Below, piece by piece: positions 36,701 through 45,082 of a stretch of 53,249 nt of DNA; position 1 is the stretch's first letter, and every line of letters begins with the position of its first letter. The notes beneath the pieces are model-generated. The model did not search any database. It was not told where the DNA came from and saw only the letters and a program-made list of their open reading frames with translations. The translations under genes and the position numbers were made by a program. The DNA comes from Saprospiraceae bacterium (GTDB taxonomy: Bacteria > Bacteroidota > Bacteroidia > Chitinophagales > Saprospiraceae), in assembly GCA_016787345.1 (NCBI GenBank), contig JAEUUU010000023.1, positions 1 through 53,249 on the forward strand, read 5' to 3'.

Positions 36701-38047
36701 GACGGTATCGAACCCCTACTCCCCCTGGGTACCCACCGGATCAAATGGATCGCGCAGGATGCTTGCGGCAACCAGAGGGTATGTGAATATACCTTTACGC
36801 TGGTGAGCGAAGTAGCCGGGTGCACCCCGCCCGGCATCCCCATCGGCGGCGAAATCGAGTCGCTGACCGGCGGCGTCAGTCAGGTGAAAGTCACGCTCGT
36901 CAGCACGGATCCAATCTTCAATCAAACGGCAAACACCGACATACAGGGCAGCTATCAGTTCAGCCAAAACCTGCCGTTCGGGTCCGATTTTTACGTCAGA
37001 CCTTCTAAAAACGACAACGTTTCCAACGGTATTTCAACGTTCGACATCGTGCTGTTGAGCAAACACGTGTTGGGCATCGATACCCTGGATACGCCCTACC
37101 AGATTATCGCAGCCGATATCAATCGGAGCAATTCGGTCACAACTTTCGACGTCGTCGAACTGCGCAAACTGGTGTTGGGCATTTACAACGTCTTCCCTAT
37201 GAATACCTCCTGGCGCTTTATGCCGCAGGAGTTCTCCTTCGTCAATCCGTACAACCCCTTCCTGTCGCCCATCCCCGACTCGATCGCCGTGGTCAATTTG
37301 CCCGACAACAACCTGAGCGTGTTCGACTTCGTGGCCATCAAAATCGGCGACCTCAACCTATCCGCCGCCAACGAGTTCAACACACCTGCCGACGATCGCG
37401 CCGGCGCCGGCTTGCAATTCGCCCTGGACGACCGCCGGCTTGCCGCGGGAGAAATTCTGAGCCTCGATTTTCAGCCGGACCGGCAACCACTGGGTTTCCA
37501 GATGACCCTCGAATACCCTGGCCTTCAATTGCTTGAACTCATCCCGGACAACAACGCGCTCGACGAAAGCAACTTCGGCGTCTTTGAGCAGGCTTTGACC
37601 ATGAGTTGGAACGGCGAAGACAAGCCGCGCTTTCGCGCTGTTTTTCAGGCCAATATGGAAGGAAACCTGCGCGACATGTTGTACCTCAGCGATCGAATCA
37701 CTCCTTCGGAAGCCTATTTTGAAGCCGAAAAAGGTTTTGAAAAATCAGGGGTCGCACTCCGGTTCAACACCGTTGACAATCTATCGCCACAATTGTTCAG
37801 CCCCGCACCCAACCCATTTACAGACAAAACAAACATTGCTTTTTACCTGCCGGAAAACAGCGTGGTTCAACTTCGCGTAGTTGATTTGAACGGTCGTGAG
37901 GTTTGGTACGAACAAAGCTCGCTGCCTGCCGGACGCCATCAGCGCACCCTGTCGCGTCTCGATCTGGGCGCGCCCGGCGTATACGCCTGCGAGTTTATCT
38001 CAGGCAGTTTCCGCGTCGTACAAAAGCTGGTGCTGCTCGATCACTGA
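33749..38047 (+). CDS. Secreted HYR/dockerin-like protein with T9SS sorting domain (third paralogue)
   Basis: 1432 residues. Signal peptide (about 1-22), then an HYR domain (PPTIVCPPNDTV) and a long Cys-containing HYR-like region. A dockerin-like pair (about 1093-1145, STFDIVLLSKHVLG and NRSNSVTTFDVVELRKLVLG), a cohesin-like sandwich (about 1219-1343) and a type A T9SS sorting domain (about 1347-1432, SPAPNPFTDK, VVDLNGREVW) follow. Residues 300-1432 align with the 17284-21678 protein and with the giant protein at 1-12325. No GEVED or SdrD-B stalk. The 3' end overlaps the convergent membrane-protein gene by 7 bp. Role inferred: a surface-displayed adhesin or scaffold. Confidence 0.92.
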   Translation: MNRIAFSLLASLLLVQIRLWGAGLPLVQPLTDSIPPTIVCPPNDTVNLPPATCTVIYPFDVTAYDDQPGTPTILQTSGLPATEPYPIGLTYNVFRATDAAGNTSTCSFTVLIKNYSVPLACEDLATIALNQNCTGQQGPLYYLFGDQNDYGCLSNFYVEVDRVAPFGNGPWTTDVFGVQDIGKTYQFRVVDGYTGNKCWGSVKVIDNLPPVLTCANFDIPCTDINPTPTNLTQIFGIPEGQPSAIDNCGGNVTTSFIDNQMPMDCNSGFTGAINRQWTAKDQSNNTITCVQQIRIIRPTLDDVVLPADVTLDCSDTEIDPDSTGFPHQNVLGMQIAQLCSINSDYSDVQDTLLCSGHRRITRRWSIINWCEGEILEYDQKIDLIDTEGPSINCPPAFTAALSGAGCTGDVDLPDVIVHDNCSDPASIWAVWNGPDNQADTLIGSLGNFAGNNLSNSDTLGILGTATGFPVGRHLVIYYAADDCGNTASCAFTVDIWDNTPPEAACAPLQTVWLDAEGKAEVSAQLFDSGSAADSCNVLNFRIRPDLGGICQPDSSFAETLLLCCAQAGDTLAATLRVYDIHLPAGGLDAAYAEGHFDECKVLIAVADTLAPACIAPPDTAVSCADFSSDLSVYGAPVLNCKADSFSIIVDYEQFDTLCKSGALTRIFQTYANGQAGAQCAQIIQSGYHQEYYVRFPNDVIVTTCNETNVYGTPEIFHLGCEQPDVQYTDEVFTVVPDACYKIERSWTIVNPCTYDSLQPLIFIPNPNPHPQANNPTNLPGPVVSAPGASGAWASTAVKITPVDPQATNYSQFWTASANGYRYTQTIKIVDNQPPVFSCPSGPLNWADTSQNDALLWHENYWANFFAGNDDLCEAPAPLGISVSDACSGADIVLNYQLFLDLNDDGTQETVVSSTNLPPANTVYFDNAANPNFSGGQPRAFDQRPVPADQQYRFAIDRVKSGNNVSAHVRWDTEALPANSDNPGLDGIEPLLPLGTHRIKWIAQDACGNQRVCEYTFTLVSEVAGCTPPGIPIGGEIESLTGGVSQVKVTLVSTDPIFNQTANTDIQGSYQFSQNLPFGSDFYVRPSKNDNVSNGISTFDIVLLSKHVLGIDTLDTPYQIIAADINRSNSVTTFDVVELRKLVLGIYNVFPMNTSWRFMPQEFSFVNPYNPFLSPIPDSIAVVNLPDNNLSVFDFVAIKIGDLNLSAANEFNTPADDRAGAGLQFALDDRRLAAGEILSLDFQPDRQPLGFQMTLEYPGLQLLELIPDNNALDESNFGVFEQALTMSWNGEDKPRFRAVFQANMEGNLRDMLYLSDRITPSEAYFEAEKGFEKSGVALRFNTVDNLSPQLFSPAPNPFTDKTNIAFYLPENSVVQLRVVDLNGREVWYEQSSLPAGRHQRTLSRLDLGAPGVYACEFISGSFRVVQKLVLLDH

Positions 38048-38589
38048 CGGCGCGCTTTTTTCGCCGCCCCGAACATTTGAATCAGCAGCAACAGGAGCAT
38101 TCCCATGGTCATTCCCCATGAGAATGCATCCTGTCGCTCCCAGAGGAAAAAGAGGATGACGGGCAGCACAGGCAACACGTCGAGGGCGCTGACGTAGTTG
38201 ACCGCCCGGCCGCTGTACGTTACTTCTCCCTGCATTTCCGACAGATTGCGCTCGAAAAAACGAAACAAGGCAAAATTGAAAATCTGCCGCCCCAGGATAA
38301 TTCCGTAAATGCCCAGCACATACCCTACGGCAAATTCATAAGCATATTCATGGTGCAGAACTTCTCCCAGATAATACAACCCGAGTCCGATAGCCAATAC
38401 GGCCACGAGTTTCCGCCAATTGAGCAGTGATTGAATATTCGCGGCTTTTTTGATCTGATGATTGATTTGTTCATCGTCGATTCTGATGTGGCTGGCGTAT
38501 GTTCTCTGCCGGATATTCGAGTTGAGGTAAATGAGAAAAAATGTCGACAGAATCAGCAGGGGGGCAAAAATGATTGCAGGGTGTGTCAT
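38041..38589 (-). CDS. Unknown four-helix membrane protein
   Basis: 182 residues with about four hydrophobic segments (roughly 5-22, 60-77, 87-105, 138-172) and a basic C-terminus (KKARRQ). Family not recognised. It lies 13 bp downstream of pbpC on the same strand and is probably co-transcribed with it, which suggests an envelope-related role, but nothing more can be said. Confidence 0.8.
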   Translation of the reverse strand: MTHPAIIFAPLLILSTFFLIYLNSNIRQRTYASHIRIDDEQINHQIKKAANIQSLLNWRKLVAVLAIGLGLYYLGEVLHHEYAYEFAVGYVLGIYGIILGRQIFNFALFRFFERNLSEMQGEVTYSGRAVNYVSALDVLPVLPVILFFLWERQDAFSWGMTMGMLLLLLIQMFGAAKKARRQ

Positions 38590-38602
38590 GTGTTACTTCG
38601 GG

Positions 38603-41065
38603 TTAATGAGTATTTGAAAGCTTGGAGCGGCCGGCTTTACCGATAATTTCAAAAGCCTGCTCGAGCCGGAACCCGTCCTGATCCACCAGGGTCAGAACGT
38701 GTTGCCCGACAGGCGGTTGCAGCGCCATTTCATGAAAGGTTTTGGTGCTGCCGAGGTAATTCCCGTCGAGGTGCCAGAAGATCTCTTTATCCGGCGTCCG
38801 GTGCGCAATTTTGAACACGGTACTGCCCAGTTTGCCGTCGAGATCGACCGGCACGTAGATTCTGGCAGCCTGTTTGGGGTAAATGAGTTGCATCGGGTTT
38901 TGCCTTTGCGCCACAGCGCTGCCCGCGCAATCGGGCCGGAACGGCGGCGGCGACTGATAAGCCGGGTTTTTATTTTTAAAATAAAACTCCTCGACAGGCG
39001 GCAAAACGAACCAGGGGCGATGGGTCATAATGGTCGGCGACTCGCAATCGCTGCTTACCTGCCACTGGCCGGCGGCGTCGAGGTGCAACAACTGGTGGTA
39101 AGCGCAAACGCGGCTTTTCAGTCCGCTGCGCGGTATCCAGACGGTATCGGCTTCGCAATATTCACCAGCGCGAAATCCGCTCTGCCGGCACACCGGCGCC
39201 TGGACCATGTCGTCGTAAGGCGGATCGAACCAGCTTTCGCCGGCCGGCAACTGACCGAAAATTTCAAACAACACCGGGGCCGCCATTTCCACCCCGATCA
39301 GCCCCGGCCGCCCCTCGCCGTCGGCATTGCCCACCCAGACACCCACGGCATAACGCGACGTTACGCCTGCCGCCCAGGCATCCCTGAAACCGAAGCTGGT
39401 ACCGGTTTTCCAGGCTATCCGGCGGCCGGTTCGGAAAAGTTCCCACTCGCCGGCGCTGTTGGGGCGCTCCACCTCCTGCATGGCGTCGAATGCAAACCAG
39501 ATGGCGCCCGCGCTCAACAATGGCGCCTCTTTCAGGTTGGCCCGGGAGGGCGCAGGAGGCGTGTTAAAAAAATTAGGCGGACGGAAATCATCCGCCGCGT
39601 ACCGACCGTTGCGATCATAAAAAGCGCCCAGTTCGCGGCCCATACAGGCATAGGTGTTGGTAATATCGAGCAAATTGGCTTCCGCGCCGCCCAGGATCAG
39701 CGACAGGCCGTAGTGGCCCGGGCTTTTGTTGATTGTCGTCAGACCCAGCCGGCGCAGGTTGAAGTGAAATTTTTCCAGTCCGTATTGTTGAAGCAACAGG
39801 ACGAAGGGTACATTAAGCGAACGGATTAGTGCGCGGCGGGAGGGTACCACACCGTCGTAGGTTTCATGAAAATTTTCGGGTTTGTAGGCGCCCAACTGGG
39901 TCGGCACGTCTTTGAGCAGGCTTTTGGGCAAAATATCCCCGCTTTCCAGCGCAAGGGCGTACAAATAGGGTTTTAAAATACTCCCGGTACTACGCGGCGC
40001 GGCGATCACGTCGACCGATTCGCTGTGCTCTTCTCCCGCCCCGACGACGTTGCCCACGTAAGCCAGCACATTGCCCGTAGGCACGTCGATCACCACCGCG
40101 GCGAGGTTGTGTACGTCGTTTCCCCGGTAGAGGCCCTGGCGCCGGGCAAGAATATCCGCCACCCGCTGCTGAAGGTCGCGGTTGATCGTTGTTTCAAAGC
40201 GAAAACGGCGGTTGTTGGTTTGTCTGGAAAGCCGATCTAGCAAATGCGGGGCAAGTTGCGGCAATGGGTGCGGTTGTTGCGGCAAGGGTTCTTCTTTGGC
40301 CAGTTCGCAATCAAAATTTTCAATGATTTTTTCTGCCCGCAACTTGTCGAGCAGGCGGTTGCGCTTGGCCAGCAGGGCATCCCGGTTGCGACCAGGGTGA
40401 ATAAGAGCCGGGCTGTTGGGCAGTACTGCCAGGGTCGCGGCTTCGGCCCAGCTGAGTTGATTGGGTCGTTTGCCAAAATAGCGCCAGGCAGCAGCCTCCA
40501 GCCCCACGACATTCCCGCCAAATGGCGCATTTGCCGCGTACAAACCCAGGATGTCGCTTTTGGAATAGCTCATTTCCAGCCGGGTAGCCATAAATGCCTC
40601 GATCGCCTTCTCCCAAATGGTACGCGATCTGTTCCCCCTTGCCATGCGAATTACCTGCATACTCAACGTGCTGCCGCCGCTCACCACCTTTCCGCTGCTG
40701 ATATTTTGCCACACCGCCCGCGTCAAACTCCCGGGATCGACGCCCGGGTGCCACCAAAACCGGCGGTCTTCGAACAATACAACACAACGCGCATATTTAT
40801 CGGGCACAGCCGGCCCCTGCGGAAAACGCCATTGACCGTCGGCGGCAATACGGGCGCCCAGCAAATCACCCTGATGGTCTTCCACCACAAAACTCACCGG
40901 CTGATCAAACAGCGGCCTGGGCAAACAAAAAAGCCAAAGCAGAAAAAGCGCGCCCAGCAAAGCAAATGTTCTGGGGCGCCGGCGCACGGCATTTTGCAGC
41001 CAGTGCCTGGTCTTGGTCAGCCTTTGTTTAATTTTGGACCCTGTTTTTTGCCAGTTCAATACCAT
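38603..41065 (-). CDS. pbpC: Penicillin-binding protein 1C
   Basis: 820 residues. N-terminal membrane anchor (about 33-52); glycosyltransferase domain with E99-D100 in the EDRRFWWHPGVD motif and GGSTLSMQ; transpeptidase domain with S362-I-L-K365 (GSILKP), SLN and KTGTS motifs; C-terminal BiPBP_C-like domain (about 720-810). It polymerises and cross-links peptidoglycan in the periplasm. Length and domain order are standard for the family. The usual partner, an alpha-2-macroglobulin gene, is not seen next to it. Promoter element at 41085-41092. Confidence 0.95.
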   Translation of the reverse strand: MVLNWQKTGSKIKQRLTKTRHWLQNAVRRRPRTFALLGALFLLWLFCLPRPLFDQPVSFVVEDHQGDLLGARIAADGQWRFPQGPAVPDKYARCVVLFEDRRFWWHPGVDPGSLTRAVWQNISSGKVVSGGSTLSMQVIRMARGNRSRTIWEKAIEAFMATRLEMSYSKSDILGLYAANAPFGGNVVGLEAAAWRYFGKRPNQLSWAEAATLAVLPNSPALIHPGRNRDALLAKRNRLLDKLRAEKIIENFDCELAKEEPLPQQPHPLPQLAPHLLDRLSRQTNNRRFRFETTINRDLQQRVADILARRQGLYRGNDVHNLAAVVIDVPTGNVLAYVGNVVGAGEEHSESVDVIAAPRSTGSILKPYLYALALESGDILPKSLLKDVPTQLGAYKPENFHETYDGVVPSRRALIRSLNVPFVLLLQQYGLEKFHFNLRRLGLTTINKSPGHYGLSLILGGAEANLLDITNTYACMGRELGAFYDRNGRYAADDFRPPNFFNTPPAPSRANLKEAPLLSAGAIWFAFDAMQEVERPNSAGEWELFRTGRRIAWKTGTSFGFRDAWAAGVTSRYAVGVWVGNADGEGRPGLIGVEMAAPVLFEIFGQLPAGESWFDPPYDDMVQAPVCRQSGFRAGEYCEADTVWIPRSGLKSRVCAYHQLLHLDAAGQWQVSSDCESPTIMTHRPWFVLPPVEEFYFKNKNPAYQSPPPFRPDCAGSAVAQRQNPMQLIYPKQAARIYVPVDLDGKLGSTVFKIAHRTPDKEIFWHLDGNYLGSTKTFHEMALQPPVGQHVLTLVDQDGFRLEQAFEIIGKAGRSKLSNTH

Positions 41066-41084
41066 GAGCCGCGTTTATGAGGTT

Positions 41085-41092
41085 CAAAAATA
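41085..41092 (-). promoter_or_regulatory. Candidate -7 element of pbpC
   Basis: TATTTTTG on the minus strand matches TAnnTTTG exactly, giving a predicted start near 41078 and a 12-base leader. It lies in the gap between pbpC and proB. Confidence 0.45.
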
Positions 41093-41160
41093 GGCGCTCT
41101 GAATCGGATGGCCGAAATAAACCCCATCAACCTTATCAACCTTCAATCAACTTTCCACCC

Positions 41161-42198
41161 GTGAAACCCATCCTCATCCTCAAATTCGGCAGTGCCGCGC
41201 TCACCCGCCCCGACGGCAGCCTGCACCAAAAAGCCCTGCTTGAGATTGCACGGCAAACGGCCAGCCTGTGCGCCGATTGGCGCGTGGCCATCGTCAGCAG
41301 CGGAGCCGTGGCGGCGGGTAAATCGTTTTTGCGGCGCTATTCCGGCAGTTTGAGCGAACGGAAAGCCGCCGCCGCCATCGGCAATCCCTTGCTTTTGCAA
41401 CAATATGCCCGGTTTTTCGCGGCGTTTGACATTCCGGTCGCTCAGGGACTTTGCGAACGTCGCCACTTTGCCGAACGCACTCGTTTTTTGCAGTTGCAGG
41501 ATACTTTCGAATGTCTTTGGCAAAACGGCGTGGTGCCTATTGTCAATGAAAATGACGTCATCAGCGACCGCGAATTGCGTTTTTCCGACAACGACGAACT
41601 GGCTACCCTGCTGGCAGTGGGCTTCGGCGCACGACGGCTGTTGTTGTGTACCACGGCTGGCGGCCTGCTCGATGCCGAAGGGCATATCATTCCCGAAGTC
41701 GCGCAAATCGACGATACCATTTTTGGGCTTGTCCGACCCGAAAAATCAACCGTAGGACTGGGCGGAATGGCATCCAAACTGACTTTTGCCAAACTGGCCA
41801 CACGTTTTGGCATTCAGACGCACATCTTCGGTTTGTCCGACCCCGACGCGATACTCCGCGCCCTGAACGGCCAGACAGGCACCGTTTTTTCAGCCGGTAA
41901 AAGTTCCGAGTCGGCCCGGCGCCGGTGGTTGGCCAGCGGCGGACTGGCAGTCGGGCAACTTATCGTCGACGCCGGCGCGGCGGCCGCTCTACTGCGGCGC
42001 AACAGCCTGTTGGCCGTCGGCGTGCGCACAGTCATGGGGACCTTCGCCAATGGCGAATTGGTCGAAATTTGTGACGAAAACGGCGGTACGCTGGCGATTG
42101 CTCGTATGCGCCTGGGCTCCGACGCGCTGATTCAACAAATGGGCGTACAGGGGCTCGAAGTAGCCCATGCCGACGATATTGTTTTGCTTTCACTTTAA
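41161..42198 (+). CDS. proB: Glutamate 5-kinase
   Basis: 345 residues from a GTG at 41161. It phosphorylates glutamate for proline synthesis. The amino-acid-kinase domain starts at once (PILILKFGSAAL), with IVSSGAVAAG, IVNENDVIS and GLGGMASK motifs; a C-terminal PUA domain (about 265-345) is present. An ATG at 41077 would add 28 residues of no family resemblance and would begin inside the pbpC promoter region, so the GTG is preferred. proA follows 6 bp after the stop, forming a proBA operon. Confidence 0.93.
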   Translation: MKPILILKFGSAALTRPDGSLHQKALLEIARQTASLCADWRVAIVSSGAVAAGKSFLRRYSGSLSERKAAAAIGNPLLLQQYARFFAAFDIPVAQGLCERRHFAERTRFLQLQDTFECLWQNGVVPIVNENDVISDRELRFSDNDELATLLAVGFGARRLLLCTTAGGLLDAEGHIIPEVAQIDDTIFGLVRPEKSTVGLGGMASKLTFAKLATRFGIQTHIFGLSDPDAILRALNGQTGTVFSAGKSSESARRRWLASGGLAVGQLIVDAGAAAALLRRNSLLAVGVRTVMGTFANGELVEICDENGGTLAIARMRLGSDALIQQMGVQGLEVAHADDIVLLSL

Positions 42199-42204
42199 CA
42201 AATA

Positions 42205-43455
42205 ATGGAACCGATAGAACAACTTTTGCAAATCGCCCATAAAGCGACCCCTGCCATTGCGCTGGCCAGCAACCAACAAAAATCGGCAGTCCTGAACCGC
42301 CTGGCGGATTTATTGCTCGAACGGGAAGCCGATGTTTTACGCGAAAACGCCCGCGATCTGGCTCAATTGACAGACGACAACCCGAAAAAAGACCGTCTTC
42401 TGCTCAACACTAAACGGCTCTCCGAACTGGCATCTGCCGTTCGTCAGGTCGCCACGCTCCCCGATCCTGCCGGTCAGGTCTTACTCGAACGAGACATCCG
42501 GCCCGGGCTGCATCTGCAAAAAGTGAGCGTCCCCCTGGGTGTCGTGGGTGTCATCTACGAATCCCGGCCCAACGTTACCATCGACGTTGCCGCGCTGTGT
42601 CTTCGTTCGGGCAATGTCTGTGTGCTCAAAGGAGGAAAAGAGGCCGCATTTTCCAATCAGATACTCGTCGACCTGCTGCATGAAGCGCTGGCAGCCGAGG
42701 GATTGCCCGGCGCCATCATCACCCTCTTGCCCAACGATCGTGAGGCGGTCAATACTCTTTTGCGGGCCGAACGTTGGGTCGACATCCTGATTCCGCGCGG
42801 TTCAGATACCCTGATTCAGTTTGTTCGTGAAAATGCGCGGGTGCCTGTTATCGAGACTGGCGCCGGGGTGTGCCATACCTATGTCGATACCGATGCAGAT
42901 ATGAACAAAGGGGTTGATATTGTGGTAAATGCCAAAGTTTCAAGGCCTTCGGTTTGCAATGCACTCGATACGGTACTCATCGCACGTACAATGGCAGAAC
43001 GCTTTTTGCCATTAATGGCGGAAGGACTTCGCCCCTGGTCGGTCGAAATTTTTGCCGACCAAGCGGCATTCGATATTTTGAGTAAATCCGGTTATCCCTG
43101 GCTGCAAAAAGCCTCAGCCGATGATTTTGGCAGGGAATTTCTTTCGCTGCGATGCTCTGTGGCCGTCGTAGATGACCTCGATGCCGCACTCGAGCATATC
43201 GGCCAATACTCCTCCCGGCACTCGGAGGCCATCGTGACCGAAAATCCGGAGACGGCCGAACGCTTTCTGTCAGCGGTAGATGCCGCGGCCGTTTATGTCA
43301 ATGCTTCCACACGTTTTACCGATGGAGGGGAATTCGGTTTGGGCGCCGAAATAGGTATTTCAACCCAAAAACTTCATGCCCGAGGCCCCTTTGCCCTCGA
43401 AAAATTGGTTACTGAAAAATGGCTCGTTCGCGGGAACGGAGCCGTCCGGAACTAA
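42205..43455 (+). CDS. proA: Glutamate-5-semialdehyde dehydrogenase
   Basis: 416 residues, the expected length. It reduces glutamyl 5-phosphate to the semialdehyde with NADPH. Visible motifs: GVIYESRPNVT, GKEAAFSN and the catalytic Cys251 in SRPSVCNALDT, with the C-terminal FGLGAEIGISTQKLHARGP. It starts with ATG 6 bp after proB and is translated with it. The insertion sequence begins only 11 bp after its stop. Confidence 0.97.
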   Translation: MEPIEQLLQIAHKATPAIALASNQQKSAVLNRLADLLLEREADVLRENARDLAQLTDDNPKKDRLLLNTKRLSELASAVRQVATLPDPAGQVLLERDIRPGLHLQKVSVPLGVVGVIYESRPNVTIDVAALCLRSGNVCVLKGGKEAAFSNQILVDLLHEALAAEGLPGAIITLLPNDREAVNTLLRAERWVDILIPRGSDTLIQFVRENARVPVIETGAGVCHTYVDTDADMNKGVDIVVNAKVSRPSVCNALDTVLIARTMAERFLPLMAEGLRPWSVEIFADQAAFDILSKSGYPWLQKASADDFGREFLSLRCSVAVVDDLDAALEHIGQYSSRHSEAIVTENPETAERFLSAVDAAAVYVNASTRFTDGGEFGLGAEIGISTQKLHARGPFALEKLVTEKWLVRGNGAVRN

Positions 43456-43538
43456 CCCCTGCCTACTCAAATCCTCGCATCCTGTCGTCAAACTTAAAGA
43501 ATACCTGAAAAAAATACTGACAATAGATTACCGGAAAT

Positions 43539-44249
43539 TCATTGACAAGTTGAAAAAGTAAAGTTGAACTTTTCCAGCAGGTATTTGGCTGGACAGGTTT
43601 GAAGGATGTCGCCTTTTCTGTTTTTAAAAACCCAGTTTTGGTTAAGAGGGCAGAACGAAGCCGTCACGGTAGTGTTTTTGTGTTTGTGCCCTACCTGATA
43701 ACTCTGGGTGAAAAGTGTCACGGCGCCTTGGGCACTTACTTTACGTTCCCAGGTTCCTTTTCCCAGTTGTTTAAAAACTCTACTGACTTCAAAGTCAGCA
43801 GGGTGAAACTGTTTGGGATTGCAGAACAGTTGAGGGTATTTTTCTGCTCGTGTCATACCCGCACAGGTACGGGTGGCATAATTGTCTCTTTGGTCTTCCA
43901 CGGCTTGGTTCAGTTTGGTTTGCAAGTCCAGATAATCGGCGCAAGTTTTGGGGTCGGCCCAACGGGCCGTTGTTCCTTGATTGCGCTCTACTTTGGCATT
44001 TTTTATGGGCGAGCGAGGCGGATTTAGTTTCACTCTTATGCCCAATGCGATCAAATGCAGGTTCAAATCACTGAGCGCTTGCCGTGAAGGATCTCCGAAG
44101 GGACTTCCGTTGTCTGCCCTGAATTCCCCGATAAATCCCCAACGAAACATCAGATAATGTACCGAATCAAGAACCTGATCAAGGGGGACTTGACTAATCC
44201 GGGCATGGGGGGAAAACAAAGGCGTCCAGTTCGGCACCCGTGTGTTCAT
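43539..44249 (-). pseudogene. Transposase, C-terminal part (frame-shifted)
   Basis: Carries the second half of the DDE integrase core: FRADNGSPFG (second Asp) and AKVERNQGT (Glu). Relative to the upstream half (44194-44748) it is in the +1 frame. The join falls in a run TTTTCCCCCC at about 44205-44215 (six C). Removing one C would fuse the halves into a protein of about 390 residues. Either a mutated copy, a programmed +1 shift, or a homopolymer sequencing error. Confidence 0.85.
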
Positions 44250-44748
44250 CGATAAAGTTCAGGTAGCAGCAGGGCTTGCCATCGGCAGTTTTTAACTGCT
44301 CTTTGGCGTCCACCTGCACCCGTTGCAAGGGCCTTGTCACCCAATCGTTGCTCCCTTGTGGCAATCGAGTCTTTTTTGCCATCAGGCCCGCTTTCCTTAA
44401 CCAGATACGTATTTGATTACTCTGGACAATCTTGCTTTGCGGAAACTCGCGCTGTAAGTGTAAACGAATGTAATCCGCACCCCAATCAGCGTGCTGTTGC
44501 CGCAACTCAATGGCTCGCTTCCGAACAGGATCGTCTGTAACCGATTTGCGGCCACAGCGCTCATAACGCAGACGGATACCGGCTTCTCCTTCTACTGAAA
44601 AACGTTTGATCCATATCAAGAGCGTGTCGTAATCAACGCCTAATTCTCGCGATATGACACTCTTCTTTTTGCCCATTCGCCATAATTCGTACGCGCGGCG
44701 ACGTTTCTCTTCACTATGTGGTAACATAGACCTTTTCTTTTTCAACAA
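44194..44748 (-). pseudogene. Transposase, N-terminal part (helix-turn-helix and first Asp)
   Basis: 184 residues: a helix-turn-helix (about 12-60, YELWRMGKKKSVISRELG), a second HTH-like segment (about 70-130), and the start of the DDE core with RVQVDAKEQ (first Asp). The frame ends at FPPCPD shortly after. It continues in the frame of 43539-44249. The frame break and the missing residues make a functional single ORF impossible without a shift. Confidence 0.85.
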
Positions 44749-44830
44749 ATGTCAATGAACTTCCGGCAATCTTTCTCAAATATTCTTTTCAGGTATTCTT
44801 TAAGTTTGACGACAGGATGCGAGGATTTGA

Positions 44831-45082
44831 CGAAAGGTTTGTTGCCGCTCTCGACTACCGAATTATTTAGCGGCGCAGTGAATTGATTATTGGAAAGAAA
44901 GGATACCTCTTCTCACATTGACATTCAAAATTGGATATAATCAACACTATTGAGTGCAGAAATAACCCTATTCTCCAAAACCTAAAACCCAAGACCTAAA
45001 ACCAGATTCGGGAGCAGGAATGACCCTTTTGTCAAATCCTCGCATCCTCGCATCCTCAAATCCTCTCCATTCAAATCAACAA
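44831..45082. other. IS-to-glpD spacer with short repeats
   Basis: Contains CCTAAAACCC-type short repeats (about 44977-45003) and, at 45031-45048, an 18-bp sequence identical to the IS right end read inward. A TTGACA...TATAAT pair (44919-44942) has a 12-base spacer and is not a likely promoter here. Confidence 0.5.

Larger units (their letters stand above)
43467..44830 (-). mobile_element. Insertion sequence with ~45 bp perfect terminal inverted repeats
   Basis: The left end 43467-43511 and right end 44786-44830 are perfect inverted repeats of 45 bp, with weaker similarity continuing to about 90 bp. The transposase is on the minus strand. No target-site duplication is visible at these outer ends. 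A TGT...ACA boundary lies inside (43483 to 44814), as seen in IS481-like elements; if that is the true end, the outer 16 bp on each side are target DNA forming an inverted repeat. The transposase is a DDE (rve-type) enzyme split by a frameshift. Confidence 0.85.

Noticed and set aside
41077-41160. ATG start for proB
   Set aside because: Adds 28 residues without family resemblance and lies across a pbpC promoter match.
44919-44942. TTGACA and TATAAT pair
   Set aside because: Spacer is only 12 bases, and Bacteroidota primary promoters use TTG/TAnnTTTG.
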